Assembly: GCA_013203245.1 (NCBI GenBank)
Contig: JABMOR010000118.1
Location: 1-15,129, forward strand
Reading direction: 5' to 3'
Length of the DNA: 15,129 bases
Source: Candidatus Nitrosopumilus sp.
GTDB taxonomy: Archaea; Thermoproteota; Nitrososphaeria; Nitrososphaerales; Nitrosopumilaceae
The notes below the pieces were generated by a model. That model ran no database searches, was not told the origin of the DNA, and saw only the letters and a program-made list of their open reading frames with translations. Positions 1 to 7,135 of the stretch are shown here, piece by piece; the first letter of the stretch is position 1; every line of letters begins with the position of its first letter. The translations under genes and the position numbers were made by a program.

Positions 1-63
1 AGTGGTAATGAGAGTCAATTAATGGTAAATAATGAGTGATTTTGACGTATTAGGCGTAAAGGG

Positions 64-89
64 ATTGTTTGTTCATTTGAACAAACAAT
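64..89. promoter_or_regulatory. Perfect 12-bp-arm palindrome, possible operator
   Basis: The arms ATTGTTTGTTCA and TGAACAAACAAT are perfect inverted repeats separated by two T residues. The element ends 27 nt before the ATG of the 113-aa gene at 117, where a TATA box or BRE would lie, so a dimeric repressor site is the simplest reading. It could instead be the terminator hairpin of a gene to the left of the window, but no T-run follows it. The role is inferred; the symmetry is seen directly. Confidence 0.6.
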
Positions 90-116
90 TCAAAATCTAG
101 ATCAGGGCAAATTGTT

Positions 117-458
117 ATGAAAAGAAAATTTGAAATTTTACATGGACGTCTAGAGATTCAAAAAACATTACAGTACGAAATTATGTATTTGGAGAAATTC
201 TTAAATTCATACCTTTTTGATAAATGTATGGCATTCAAGATTGCATACACGTTCATGGATGATGAGAAATCATACACTTGTTTTGTTGACTATGAACAAT
301 ACAAAAATCTCAAAGCATTATCCATTATCAAAGAATGTACTGTACTCAAGAGGAATCAAAAAGATTATGATGATTATATCAAAGAAATGCAAAAAGCCAT
401 AAATTTACTGGCAAAAAATGACACTAGTCACATTCGAAAGTTATCTGAAATGACATAA
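117..458 (+). CDS. Hypothetical protein, 113 aa
   Basis: I do not recognise this protein. It is soluble, rich in Lys, Glu, Tyr and Asp, without a signal peptide, membrane segment or cysteine motif (single Cys residues are scattered). The N-terminal third and the last 40 residues look helical, and the middle (about 40-80) looks like alternating strands. A small regulatory or scaffold-like fold is possible, but nothing shows the function. The ATG at 117 follows a perfect 26-nt palindrome by 27 nt, so it may be controlled by a dimeric regulator. A T-rich terminator lies about 80-115 nt after the stop. It is convergent with EF-2. The codon use matches its neighbours and no competing frame is as good, so I think the gene is real. 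Confidence 0.75.
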   Translation: MKRKFEILHGRLEIQKTLQYEIMYLEKFLNSYLFDKCMAFKIAYTFMDDEKSYTCFVDYEQYKNLKALSIIKECTVLKRNQKDYDDYIKEMQKAINLLAKNDTSHIRKLSEMT

Positions 459-535
459 AGCTAAATTTCTTGATAACTCAGAGGAGACATTCAAAATCAC
501 TAGTTTGCCATCTATTTTCTAAAACTGGAAAAGGG

Positions 536-572
536 TGGAATCCGTATGATTTCCATCTCTTTTTTCTTTTTT
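536..572 (+). terminator. Hairpin plus T-rich tract after the 113-aa gene
   Basis: TGGAATC at 536-542 can pair with GATTTCCA at 548-555 through a short loop and one bulged base. The run that follows, to about 572, is almost all T. This fits archaeal T-tract termination for the plus-strand gene ending at 458. Confidence 0.5.
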
Positions 573-674
573 AGGTGAAACATGATTCAGTTATTCATAT
601 TTTTGATATAAACTTCAGGAAGAAATCATCCATGAAAATTTGAATTAAAGTGAAAAAGTTTGTCTGAAAGAAAA

Positions 675-2867
675 TTATTCTTTATCGATATATTCGCCAA
701 TACCTGGTGGGTCCGGTGCTAAACCTTTTCTCTTTCTAATATCAGCAACAGCTGTTGCAAGCATTGATTTTGGAACTTCAGTCCATTCCTTAAAGGAAGT
801 ATTCCATGTTGCACGACCTGCAGTTTGGCCTCTCATTGCTTCAGATAAAGTAAATGTTTCAGATGCGGGGATTTCACCAATGACAATACTGGAGGCGCCT
901 TTTTGGGACATGTCAAGTACCTTGCCACGTTTACCAGAAAGAATTGTTGCAACGTTTCCAACTAAATCAGTCGGTACACGAACTTCAATTGCCAATGTTG
1001 GCTCTAAAACTGCAGTGCCAGCAGTTAGTAATGCACCCATACATGCTCTTCTTGATGCAGGGCCTAGTTGAGATAGACCTCTGTGTGCTGTGTCTTCGTG
1101 AGGAACAAAGTGAGTAAAGATAAACTTGCAGTTTCTCATCTGTTCTTTACATAGCGGGCCTTCTTTCATTACATCTTCAAATCCAGAATTAATAGAGTCA
1201 GTGGATTCCTGAACAAACTGAACACCTTTTGTTCCGTTAATCAAAACATTTCCACGGGAATCAAATTTCATTACTCTCTTTATTGTATCAGTATCCCAAC
1301 CAGCTCCTTTGAGTAAATCTGCAACTTGTTTCTTGTCTTTCAAATCACTGATTTCACCAGTTCTCAGCATATGTGCGATTTCAGGTTCTAGTTGCTCCAC
1401 TTTCATGAAAATTTTGTTGTGTCTATTTGGAGATTTTGCCATGATTGGTTCACATCCGCCTTTCACAGTTTCCCTATAGTTAATCAGAGGTTCAGAAGTT
1501 ATAATCTCACATTTTGCATCTTGAATTCTGTGAGTTGCAACATCCAAGTGCAATACACCCATTCCGGCAATAATTGTCTCGCCACTTTCCTCATCAATTT
1601 TCACAATAAGGTTTGGATCCTCAATGGTCAGCTGTCTTAGAATTTCTACGAGTTTAGGTAAATCTTTAGGATGTTTTGGTTCAATTGCAATTTGCACAAC
1701 AGGTTCTGAAACATATTTGACACCTTCAAACATTTGAATGCCCTTTACGGATGACAATGTATTTCCTGCTCTACATTCAGTTAATCCTAATAATGCAGGT
1801 ATGTTTCCTGCTCCCAGTTCTCCAACTTGTTCTCTTTGATTACCCATAAAGAAATTAACAGATTGAACACGTCCCTCTCTTTTTTCATCTATAATATTGA
1901 GAGTTTGACCATCTTTGATAGTACCAGAAAATAATCTTCCAATTGCCACAGGTCCGGCTGCAGGATCTAAAACCATGTTTACAACCATCATAATTGTTGG
2001 GCCATCATCACTACATGCAAGTAATGCTTTTCCAACATCAGATTCCAAATCACCTTTCCAAATTTGTGGGATTCTATACTTTACTGCTTCAGCAGGTGCA
2101 GGATGATGTTTTACAACCATTCCAAGTACAGCATCAGCCAGTGGTGCTTTCTCTACAAGGTCTGAAACTTTTTCATTAGTATATGCATCAATTACATCTT
2201 TGAATGTGATTCCTCTCTCTTTCATAATATCGATATTAATTGCCCATCTATCTTTTGCAGAACCAAATGTTACACTAGCATCTTGAATAGATACTTTCCA
2301 TTTTTCTTTGTATTCAGGTTCGGCATATGTGTCAATTAATTGATTAAAACTGTTAACTACTTCTACTAGCTGTGCTTGCATTTTTTCTGGAGTTAACCTT
2401 AGTTCTTTGATGAGCCTGTCTACTTTGTTGATAAACAAAACTGGTCTAACTCTCTCCTCAAGTGCCATTCTAGTGACAGTTTCAGTTTGGGTCATGATGC
2501 CTTCAACAGCATCACACACTACAACTGCACCATCAATGGCTCTAAGACTTCGAATAACCCTTCCACTGAAATCTACGTGTCCAGGGGTATCAATCATGTT
2601 AATTACGTATTCTTCATCTTTTTGATTAAACAGTAAAGTCACGTTAGCTTGGTAAATTGTAATTCCTCTTGCTTGTTCTTCTTTATCAAAGTCCATTGCA
2701 AGTGCTTTTCCAGCAGCAGAAGGGGCAATAATTCCAGAATATGCCAAAAGGCTGTCACTCATGGTTGTTTTACCATGGTCAACGTGAGCAATAACACCAA
2801 AATTACGAATGTTTTTCTTATTCTTGATAATCTTCATAACCTCAGCAGTTGACTTGAATTTTGCCAT
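675..2867 (-). CDS. fusA: Translation elongation factor 2 (aEF-2)
   Basis: This is the ribosomal translocase, a GTPase that moves tRNA and mRNA after peptide-bond formation. At 730 aa it has the usual archaeal EF-2 length. The G domain shows AHVDHGKT (27-34), RGIT (67-70), DTPGH (93-97) and NKVD (147-150). Domains II to V follow. The domain IV loop TAHRGLSQ carries His595, which is the site of diphthamide modification in archaeal and eukaryotic EF-2. The protein ends with the conserved GEYIDKE tail. A TATA-like box (ATTTAATA on the minus strand, 2891-2898) lies about 27 nt before the ATG at 2867, so the mRNA is probably leaderless. It is divergent from the MqnD-like gene and convergent with the 113-aa gene. 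Identification is very secure. Confidence 0.98.
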   Translation of the reverse strand: MAKFKSTAEVMKIIKNKKNIRNFGVIAHVDHGKTTMSDSLLAYSGIIAPSAAGKALAMDFDKEEQARGITIYQANVTLLFNQKDEEYVINMIDTPGHVDFSGRVIRSLRAIDGAVVVCDAVEGIMTQTETVTRMALEERVRPVLFINKVDRLIKELRLTPEKMQAQLVEVVNSFNQLIDTYAEPEYKEKWKVSIQDASVTFGSAKDRWAINIDIMKERGITFKDVIDAYTNEKVSDLVEKAPLADAVLGMVVKHHPAPAEAVKYRIPQIWKGDLESDVGKALLACSDDGPTIMMVVNMVLDPAAGPVAIGRLFSGTIKDGQTLNIIDEKREGRVQSVNFFMGNQREQVGELGAGNIPALLGLTECRAGNTLSSVKGIQMFEGVKYVSEPVVQIAIEPKHPKDLPKLVEILRQLTIEDPNLIVKIDEESGETIIAGMGVLHLDVATHRIQDAKCEIITSEPLINYRETVKGGCEPIMAKSPNRHNKIFMKVEQLEPEIAHMLRTGEISDLKDKKQVADLLKGAGWDTDTIKRVMKFDSRGNVLINGTKGVQFVQESTDSINSGFEDVMKEGPLCKEQMRNCKFIFTHFVPHEDTAHRGLSQLGPASRRACMGALLTAGTAVLEPTLAIEVRVPTDLVGNVATILSGKRGKVLDMSQKGASSIVIGEIPASETFTLSEAMRGQTAGRATWNTSFKEWTEVPKSMLATAVADIRKRKGLAPDPPGIGEYIDKE

Positions 2868-3030
2868 ATTCGAAAAACTTTAGATTCAGGTATTAAATCT
2901 TAGCCTTATGCTAGATCGTATGATTTGAAACCCCACAATCTTTTTCAGCATACAAAGAAATTATCATTCATTTGTTTTTGGCCCCATTATGTTGGTTGGG
3001 ATATTTATTACGATAATTTAGAAAATAAGC
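2868..3030. promoter_or_regulatory. Divergent promoter region, EF-2 / MqnD-like gene
   Basis: The 163-nt gap holds two TATA-like boxes facing away from each other. ATTTAATA (minus strand, 2891-2898) is about 27 nt before the EF-2 ATG. ATATTTATT (plus strand, 3001-3009) is about 26 nt before the ATG at 3031. Both positions predict transcription starting at or next to the start codon. The boxes are seen; the start sites are inferred from archaeal promoter spacing. Confidence 0.65.
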
Positions 3031-3858
3031 ATGGAAATTTCTGTAGGACACACACCTGATTCAGATGACGCATTCATGTTTTATGGAATGTTTACAGGTA
3101 AAGTACCATCTCCAGATTTTAAAGTAAATCATGTTATTGAAGACATTGAAAAACTGAATCGTAAAGCAACAGACCCAGTACTTGATGTAACTGCGGTTTC
3201 AGTTCATGCATGTGCTTACATTCCAGGATATACAATATTGAGAAGTGGTGGAAGTTTTGGAATTAATTATGGTCCAATAGTTACCGCTAAAAAACAGATG
3301 ACAATTGATGAGATTAAAAAATGTAAAATTGCAATTCCTGGAAAAATGACTTCAGCTTTCTTGTTACTACAACTAATGATTGGGAAATTTGATTATGTAG
3401 AAATGAATTTTAGCGATATTCCAGAAGCTGTAAAATCAGGTAAAGTTGATGTGGGACTAGTAATTCACGAGACTCAATTATCTTACGAACAAGAAGGAAA
3501 TGTAAAAATTTTAGATGTGGGAGAATGGTGGGATAAGACTACAAATGGTTTGCCAGTTCCACTTGGAATTAATGTAATGAAAACAAACCTAGGCATGGAA
3601 ACTATTGTAAAATTTGACAAATATCTGCAAAAATCAATTGAGTTTGGAATAGAACACTTTGATGATGCAATTGAGTATGCAATGCAATATGCTAGAGGAA
3701 AAGAGCGCAGTTTAATTGAGAAATTTGTAAAAATGTATGTGAATAAAGTTACAGTAAACATGGGAGAACCAGGTGAAGAATCCATCAGAAGGTTATTTGA
3801 AATGGCTCAAGAGAAGGGACTTGTGCCAGACTTTGAAATTAGCATTGCCAACAAGTAA
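3031..3858 (+). CDS. mqnD: MqnA/MqnD family protein, closest to MqnD (1,4-dihydroxy-6-naphthoate synthase)
   Basis: In the futalosine route to menaquinone, MqnD converts cyclic dehypoxanthine futalosine to 1,4-dihydroxy-6-naphthoate. The 275-aa length is usual. Family features are the N-terminal GHTPDSDDAFMFY (6-18), VSVHACAYIP (57-66), the glycine-rich RSGGSFGINYGP (71-82), GLVIHETQLSYEQEG (142-156, with His146 matching the proposed catalytic His of MqnD) and LDVGEWW followed by GLPVPLG. These point to MqnD rather than MqnA, but the two are paralogous and related to periplasmic binding proteins, so substrate is inferred. There is no export signal, so it acts in the cytoplasm. No other menaquinone gene lies in the window. 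A TATA box at 3001-3009 gives a leaderless start. The 97-aa gene follows by 26 nt. Confidence 0.85.
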   Translation: MEISVGHTPDSDDAFMFYGMFTGKVPSPDFKVNHVIEDIEKLNRKATDPVLDVTAVSVHACAYIPGYTILRSGGSFGINYGPIVTAKKQMTIDEIKKCKIAIPGKMTSAFLLLQLMIGKFDYVEMNFSDIPEAVKSGKVDVGLVIHETQLSYEQEGNVKILDVGEWWDKTTNGLPVPLGINVMKTNLGMETIVKFDKYLQKSIEFGIEHFDDAIEYAMQYARGKERSLIEKFVKMYVNKVTVNMGEPGEESIRRLFEMAQEKGLVPDFEISIANK

Positions 3859-3884
3859 TTATAGAACAAAAAAAAATCCAAATT

Positions 3885-4178
3885 ATGGGAGATGGAATAG
3901 GCGGAGCAGTTCTTTCAATTCTTACAAACAACGCTTTTGAATTACTAGTTAGTCACACTAGAAAAGACAATCAAGACCAATACGGGAAAATAGAAAAAAT
4001 CATTATGAGTAAAATCGATGATCCTGAACAACCACAATATGAAGAAAAAACAAAAGAAGATTTAGAACGTGCACTGAAAGGAAAATTTGTTTCATGCAAT
4101 GTGCAATACAGAGATGAAAAGACAGATGCACTAGTTTGTAATGTCTTTGTTCAAAGACCACCTGAAAGTTTTGACTAA
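3885..4178 (+). CDS. Conserved-looking hypothetical protein, 97 aa
   Basis: I do not recognise a named family. The protein begins with a short hydrophobic helix (GGAVLSILTNNAFELLVSH, about 6-24) that is probably amphipathic rather than transmembrane. A Lys/Asp/Glu-rich middle follows, and then a strand-like end (KFVSCNVQYRDEKTDALVCNVFV) with Cys at two positions. It starts 26 nt after the MqnD-like gene. TAATTATA at 3856-3863 overlaps that gene's stop and lies about 25 nt before this ATG, so it may have its own leaderless promoter as well as read-through. It ends just before a C/T-rich stretch at about 4188-4203 that could terminate transcription. Function is unknown. Confidence 0.75.
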   Translation: MGDGIGGAVLSILTNNAFELLVSHTRKDNQDQYGKIEKIIMSKIDDPEQPQYEEKTKEDLERALKGKFVSCNVQYRDEKTDALVCNVFVQRPPESFD

Positions 4179-4221
4179 CTTTCTTGACACCCCTTTTATT
4201 ATTGAGCCTAAGAAGAGTTTA

Positions 4222-4236
4222 GAAAAATAAAAAATT
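4222..4236 (-). terminator. T-rich tract after the 50-aa gene
   Basis: On the minus strand the sequence directly after the stop codon at 4239 is almost pure T and A, with runs of six and five T. This fits an archaeal T-tract terminator for the small minus-strand gene. No strong hairpin is seen. Confidence 0.4.
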
Positions 4237-4238
4237 TG

Positions 4239-4391
4239 CTATTTTTGTTCTGTTTTAGCAGATTCGTCTTTGACGTCTATTTTTGTTTCTGTGTTTTGTT
4301 TCTTTTCAGATTCTTTAAACGCATTTACGTTATCAGATTTGTTAGTCTTGTCAGAACCAAATTTCAGTTTTTGAACTAGTTTTTCAAACAT
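4239..4391 (-). CDS. Small highly charged protein, 50 aa
   Basis: A short frame starts MFEKLVQKLKFGSDKTNKSD and ends with a tail made almost only of Lys, Glu, Asp, Gln, Thr and Ser. The first 11 residues could form an amphipathic helix and the rest looks disordered. I know no family. The main support is a clear TATATAT box (minus strand, about 4413-4420) centred 26 nt before the ATG, the same leaderless layout as the larger genes here, and a T-tract after the stop. A diverged copy of the dispersed promoter-like repeat lies further upstream at 4446-4477. It is the first of three tiny minus-strand genes in this interval. Function is unknown; a peripheral membrane or nucleic-acid-associated role would be a guess. 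Confidence 0.65.
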   Translation of the reverse strand: MFEKLVQKLKFGSDKTNKSDNVNAFKESEKKQNTETKIDVKDESAKTEQK

Positions 4392-4445
4392 GAACGAATC
4401 GTCTCTCTCGTAGATATATACTGGCGTATTTTTTTGAATTTTTAG

Positions 4446-4477
4446 ATGCGAACTTGAGCGTACAGTTTAGAATCTAA
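4446..4477 (-). promoter_or_regulatory. Diverged copy of the composite repeat (module Z' plus module Y)
   Basis: GCGAACTTGAGCGTAC (4448-4463) resembles the 18-nt module found at 4687, 4850 and 7246. It abuts AGTTTAGAATCTAA (4464-4477), which is identical to the 14-mers at 7265 and 10550 and contains the palindrome TTAGA-A-TCTAA. Read on the minus strand, the order is the same as at 7246-7278. It lies 55 nt before the ATG of the 50-aa gene, which also has a nearer TATA box, so here it may act as an upstream element instead of the core promoter. Confidence 0.5.
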
Positions 4478-4539
4478 GAATATTCAACTCCATCCAAACA
4501 TGCTGAAACATGACCTATGAGGTGTGTCTGTTGGATTAA

Positions 4540-4668
4540 TTATGCACCATAATATTTTTTTCGTGTTATATTATTTGTGCTTCCGTCGCTTTTTCCTTTT
4601 TTATAAGCTATAACCAATGCAACAGAAATAGCAACTGCAACAATGGCGATTATAATTACTGCTGCCAT
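4540..4668 (-). CDS. Single-helix membrane microprotein, 42 aa
   Basis: The product begins MAAVIIIAIVAVAISVALVI, a strong transmembrane helix (about 2-22), followed by a short basic tail with YKKGKSDG and RKKYYGA. The positive tail predicts an outside N-terminus and a cytoplasmic C-terminus. No family is recognised; such proteins often bind to larger membrane complexes, but that is inference. The conserved 18-nt repeat at 4687-4704 places its GCTTAAGTT box about 26 nt before the ATG at 4668, so the repeat probably is this gene's promoter and the mRNA is leaderless. The region before it holds the 35-aa cysteine-rich gene on the same strand. Confidence 0.65.
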   Translation of the reverse strand: MAAVIIIAIVAVAISVALVIAYKKGKSDGSTNNITRKKYYGA

Positions 4669-4686
4669 GGATATTCTAATTCTAAT

Positions 4687-4704
4687 ATGAACTTAAGCGT
4701 GTTG
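4687..4704 (-). promoter_or_regulatory. Module Z, promoter-like repeat of the 42-aa gene
   Basis: ATGAACTTAAGCGTGTTG (plus strand) differs at one base from the copies at 4850 and 7246. On the minus strand it reads ACGCTTAAGTTCAT, and its TATA-like centre lies about 26 nt before the ATG at 4668. A separate small palindrome, ATTCTT-AG-AAGAAT, lies just next to it on the far side (about 4708-4721). Confidence 0.55.
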
Positions 4705-4720
4705 ATAATTCTTAGAAGAA

Positions 4721-4828
4721 TCATTTTTCATTTTTATGTTCTCCGAGTAGGCAAAAGATACAAGTATCGTAATAGACATTGGATATTTTTCGCTCACACC
4801 CACACTTACAAGGGCATATTTTGTTCAT
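4721..4828 (-). CDS. Cysteine-rich, probably metal-binding microprotein, 35 aa
   Basis: The sequence starts MNKICPCKCGCERKISNVYY and goes on with DTCIFCLLGEHKNEK. Six cysteines occur in 22 residues: Cys5, 7, 9 and 11, then Cys23 and 26, with His31 after them. The CxCxCxC run plus CxxC and His is a likely zinc, iron or other metal site. The length is too small for more than one metal-centred fold. The promoter-like repeat at 4850-4867 lies 21 nt before the ATG, with its CTTAAGTT box about 28 nt upstream. I know no named family. On the opposite strand a 66-aa frame covers the same bases, but it has no recognisable feature, and the cysteine spacing makes the minus strand the better choice. Confidence 0.6.
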   Translation of the reverse strand: MNKICPCKCGCERKISNVYYDTCIFCLLGEHKNEK

Positions 4829-4849
4829 GGTCATTAAAAGATATTTTTT

Positions 4850-4867
4850 ATGAACTTAAGCGTATTG
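4850..4867 (-). promoter_or_regulatory. Module Z, promoter-like repeat of the 35-aa gene
   Basis: ATGAACTTAAGCGTATTG (plus strand) is identical over 18 nt to the copy at 7246-7263. On the minus strand the CTTAAGTT box is centred about 28 nt before the ATG at 4828, which gives a leader of 0-3 nt if it acts as a TATA box. Confidence 0.55.
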
Positions 4868-4896
4868 TCTATTTCTCAAAAGTTTAGGAATTAATG

Positions 4897-5517
4897 TTAT
4901 TTCATATCAAAGGCAATTCCACTATCTAGTGAGGGTGCAAAGATTGCAGAATGATGGCAGCCCATAAATTTTTTGAGATATTTCTTCAAATCATTTTCAT
5001 CAATGGCAGTTATATCATAAGAGCATAGCAAAATGCCAGGTATCTTATCAAAATTTGAATGAAAGTATTCTTCAATTGCCAAGTCTGCTTTAACTCTAGT
5101 CTCATTGGTTGATTTTGTAATCCATCTGCCAACAACTCGGATAGACTCAAATGATTCTACTTCTTTTAGGATAATCTTGAAAAACTCTTCAGGGGATTTT
5201 GGAATGGTCATAGGATCTACAGTAGGAATAATTTTGAGCAGACCTTTTTCTTTGTATGATGATATGTCTATTCCAAAATCATTCATTCCTTGGTATGTAA
5301 GTTCAACATCATCGTCTTCGCCTACACAATAAAGGCATTTTTCACCCTTTTTCAAGCCATTTTTTATGAACTTGTATTCGAGAATACGAGAATATTCAGG
5401 CTCTTCATAAAACATCAGGATATGTTTATTTTTAGAAATCTCATCGATGAATTTTTTTGGTGAGCATTTCTTGAATCCTTGAGAATTATCAAATATTTTT
5501 GTTAATTTAGTCTCCAT
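4897..5517 (-). CDS. MEDS-domain (DcmR-like sensory) protein, 206 aa
   Basis: The protein is essentially one MEDS domain, a family found in prokaryotic signalling proteins and predicted to sense small hydrocarbon-like ligands. Family features are KHILMFYEEPEY (31-42), EYKFIKNGLKKGEKCLY (47-63), the GRW step (130-132) and the end block GILLCSYDITAID (161-173) with MGCHHSAIFAP (185-195). There is no fused kinase or DNA-binding domain and no signal peptide, so it is a free cytoplasmic sensor or adaptor. I chose the ATG at 5517; an in-frame GTG at 5529 is possible. A TATA-like box lies in the palindrome at 5548-5561, giving a start near 5525. The broken MEDS gene upstream and the response regulator and kinase further on suggest a signalling cluster. 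Confidence 0.85.
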   Translation of the reverse strand: METKLTKIFDNSQGFKKCSPKKFIDEISKNKHILMFYEEPEYSRILEYKFIKNGLKKGEKCLYCVGEDDDVELTYQGMNDFGIDISSYKEKGLLKIIPTVDPMTIPKSPEEFFKIILKEVESFESIRVVGRWITKSTNETRVKADLAIEEYFHSNFDKIPGILLCSYDITAIDENDLKKYLKKFMGCHHSAIFAPSLDSGIAFDMK

Positions 5518-5547
5518 GTTATTTACCACGTATTAGCATTCAATGAG

Positions 5548-5561
5548 ATTAAACGTTTAAT
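5548..5561. promoter_or_regulatory. 14-bp perfect palindrome over the MEDS-gene promoter
   Basis: ATTAAACGTTTAAT is fully symmetric and lies 31-44 nt before the ATG at 5517. It covers the TATA-like sequence, so a bound dimer would compete with the basal factors. It may also be just a symmetric AT-rich TATA region. Confidence 0.4.
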
Positions 5562-5609
5562 GTTTTTGGTACAATCAGAATCAGATAATCAATAGAGTTG
5601 AGACATATT

Positions 5610-6439
5610 TCATATATCTCGTTTGTAAATAGAATGTGGATCATCTAAAATTAGATAATCAAAGCAAGGAAGCAGTCTTTCTAAAATGGCATCGTCATTT
5701 ATTTGAGTCACATCAAACCCACATAAACCGCAAACATTATTTTGCTCAAAATATTTCCCAAGTGACTCTTCAAATGCTAAGAATTTCTCAGTGTGTCCAT
5801 CGTCAAACCATTTTGTACAATCACCAGCTGCCACCATAGTAGGATGCTTTGAATGATTAGAGGAATGTATCGTGTTTATTTTATCTGTCTCGAATTGTAT
5901 TGGATTAGAATGGCTGAAAAGTTCCTCAAAAGCAATATTAGTATCAGCCATCGGTGTTTGGACACCAAAACAAATTTTGGGGAAATTTTTACTGGAGAAA
6001 AACCCTCAAGTATTTTTGTAATTGTTTCTGGGTTTTTCCAGAGACAAATAATATGTTCATGACCTTTGAGACTTTGAAAAAATGAATTAATAGTCATCAC
6101 AGTGTTTTCCTCTACTAGTTCATCTAGGGATTTGAATGAGGAGTGGTTTAATCTGCGTGATAAATTCTCAGCAGTTTCCTTAAAAACTATCTTTGATGCT
6201 TTTTTGCCAAATATGTTAATTATTGATTTTCTTACAATCTCAAAATCCTTGAAAAAATCAGTCGGATTGATGTTAAAAGTGTCACATGCATCTGAAATCA
6301 CCACGTCTTTGGTCTTTTCTCCAAATAGCGAGAGTGTTTCATCTAATGCGTCTGCCAAAATTATTGTGAATTTACTAGGCAGTTCAGCATACTTGTGTTT
6401 TGAGATTAATTCAGAGGTTAACATCATCAAATAATACAT
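5610..6439 (-). pseudogene. NitrOD5-like plus MEDS-like signalling protein, broken by one frameshift
   Basis: Two overlapping frames join into one 276-aa protein if a single T is restored (minus strand) in the five-base run at 5998-6002, right after Gly146. Residues about 25-95 (LDETLSLFGEKTKDVV, then IVRKSIINIFGKKASKI) resemble the Nitrosopumilus output domain NitrOD5; this name is from memory. From about 127 the protein is MEDS-like: HEHIICLWKNPE, PKICFGVQTP, the AAGDCTKWF block, LCGFDVTQIND and the final YLILDDPHSIY. Without the repair, the first frame (5876-6439) ends in 41 unrelated residues. The ATG at 6427 may be the true start, since CTTTAACT (6449-6456) lies 26 nt before it. Both halves keep good codon use, so a recent mutation or a homopolymer sequencing error is likely. 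Confidence 0.75.
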
Positions 6440-6748
6440 TATGACAGTAGTTAAAGGATCATCATTTTTCTTTGAAAAACAGGTAGAAATTATTAATTAT
6501 TTAAAATATTTCAAAAAATAATTATAATTTAAGAGATTTTGAAAGAATTTGTATATTCAGCATATCTTACCACTTTCACCTAAATGGCGGCAATCTTGAT
6601 TTTATCCGTCTTTAGACAACAGTGTGAATTTTTGTAAATGTGTTATGCCTGAAACCTTACTTTTTCTTGATAAACTACTTGCAGTTCAAGTTAAAATTGA
6701 ACAAATAGTATATGATTAATTTTTACTTCTTAAAAAACTCAATAAGGA
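6440..6748. other. Gene-poor AT-rich gap
   Basis: Nothing convincing is coded here. The left part holds the promoter of the broken MEDS gene, including TTTAAATAATTAAT (minus strand, near 6488-6505). Two very short plus-strand frames start at 6441 (26 aa) and 6645 (24 aa). They have protein-like codons but no box at the expected distance, so I do not call them. Confidence 0.5.
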
Positions 6749-7054
6749 TTATGATTTATTTTCTAAAATTTTAGGTTTAATTTTATTTTTCATATAAGGA
6801 ATTAGTTTACCTAAATCTTCTACAGATTCATCAATTTTATTTTTCTGATACACACTAAGATTAGAACCCATTCTTTGTTCATATTCAGAAATTTCTACAA
6901 AAAGTTTTTGTCCTTGATTCATTAATTCATGTGCTTGTGTAACAGAATCTAAATAATTATTCCAATTCCAAGTAAGTTTTGTAATTTTTTCAGATAACTC
7001 GAAAGCTTTTATGACTTTGAGTAGACCTTCCTCATCGTAATTTTCTGAAACCAT
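6749..7054 (-). CDS. Hypothetical helical protein, 101 aa
   Basis: The protein is nearly all helix by composition and is rich in Lys, Glu, Asn and Leu. It has no cysteine, signal peptide or membrane segment and I know no family. It carries a WNWNNYLDSVTQAHELMNQGQ segment in the middle and a basic end (NKIKPKILENKS). I chose the ATG at 7054. A longer start at 7075 exists, but both TATA-like boxes upstream (about 7082-7088 and 7090-7104) would start transcription between 7059 and 7071, inside that longer form. It stands between the broken MEDS gene and the response regulator on the same strand. A helical partner or histidine-phosphotransfer-like role cannot be excluded, but no conserved His motif is seen. 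Confidence 0.7.
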   Translation of the reverse strand: MVSENYDEEGLLKVIKAFELSEKITKLTWNWNNYLDSVTQAHELMNQGQKLFVEISEYEQRMGSNLSVYQKNKIDESVEDLGKLIPYMKNKIKPKILENKS

Positions 7055-7135
7055 GATTCTTGAAATTACAATCATCTTGATAATAAAGGATTAGTAAAAA
7101 GCAGGCACAAGTAAAGAAAATATGATTTTTAGAGA

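Noticed and set aside
4687..4867. Small transposon flanked by direct repeats (the two module Z copies)
   Set aside because: The copies sit at promoter distance from separate genes, a third copy occurs alone at 7246, and no inverted ends or transposase are seen.
4687..4887. 66-aa plus-strand frame MNLSVLIILRR...
   Set aside because: It begins and ends inside module Z repeats, lacks any motif, and covers the cysteine-rich minus-strand gene, which explains the DNA better.
6441..6521. 26-aa plus-strand frame MTVVKGSSFFFEKQVEIINY...
   Set aside because: It lies in the promoter region of the divergent MEDS gene and has no box or motif.
6645..6719. 24-aa plus-strand frame MPETLLFLDKLLAVQVKIEQ...
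   Set aside because: Protein-like, but too short and without a box at the usual distance.
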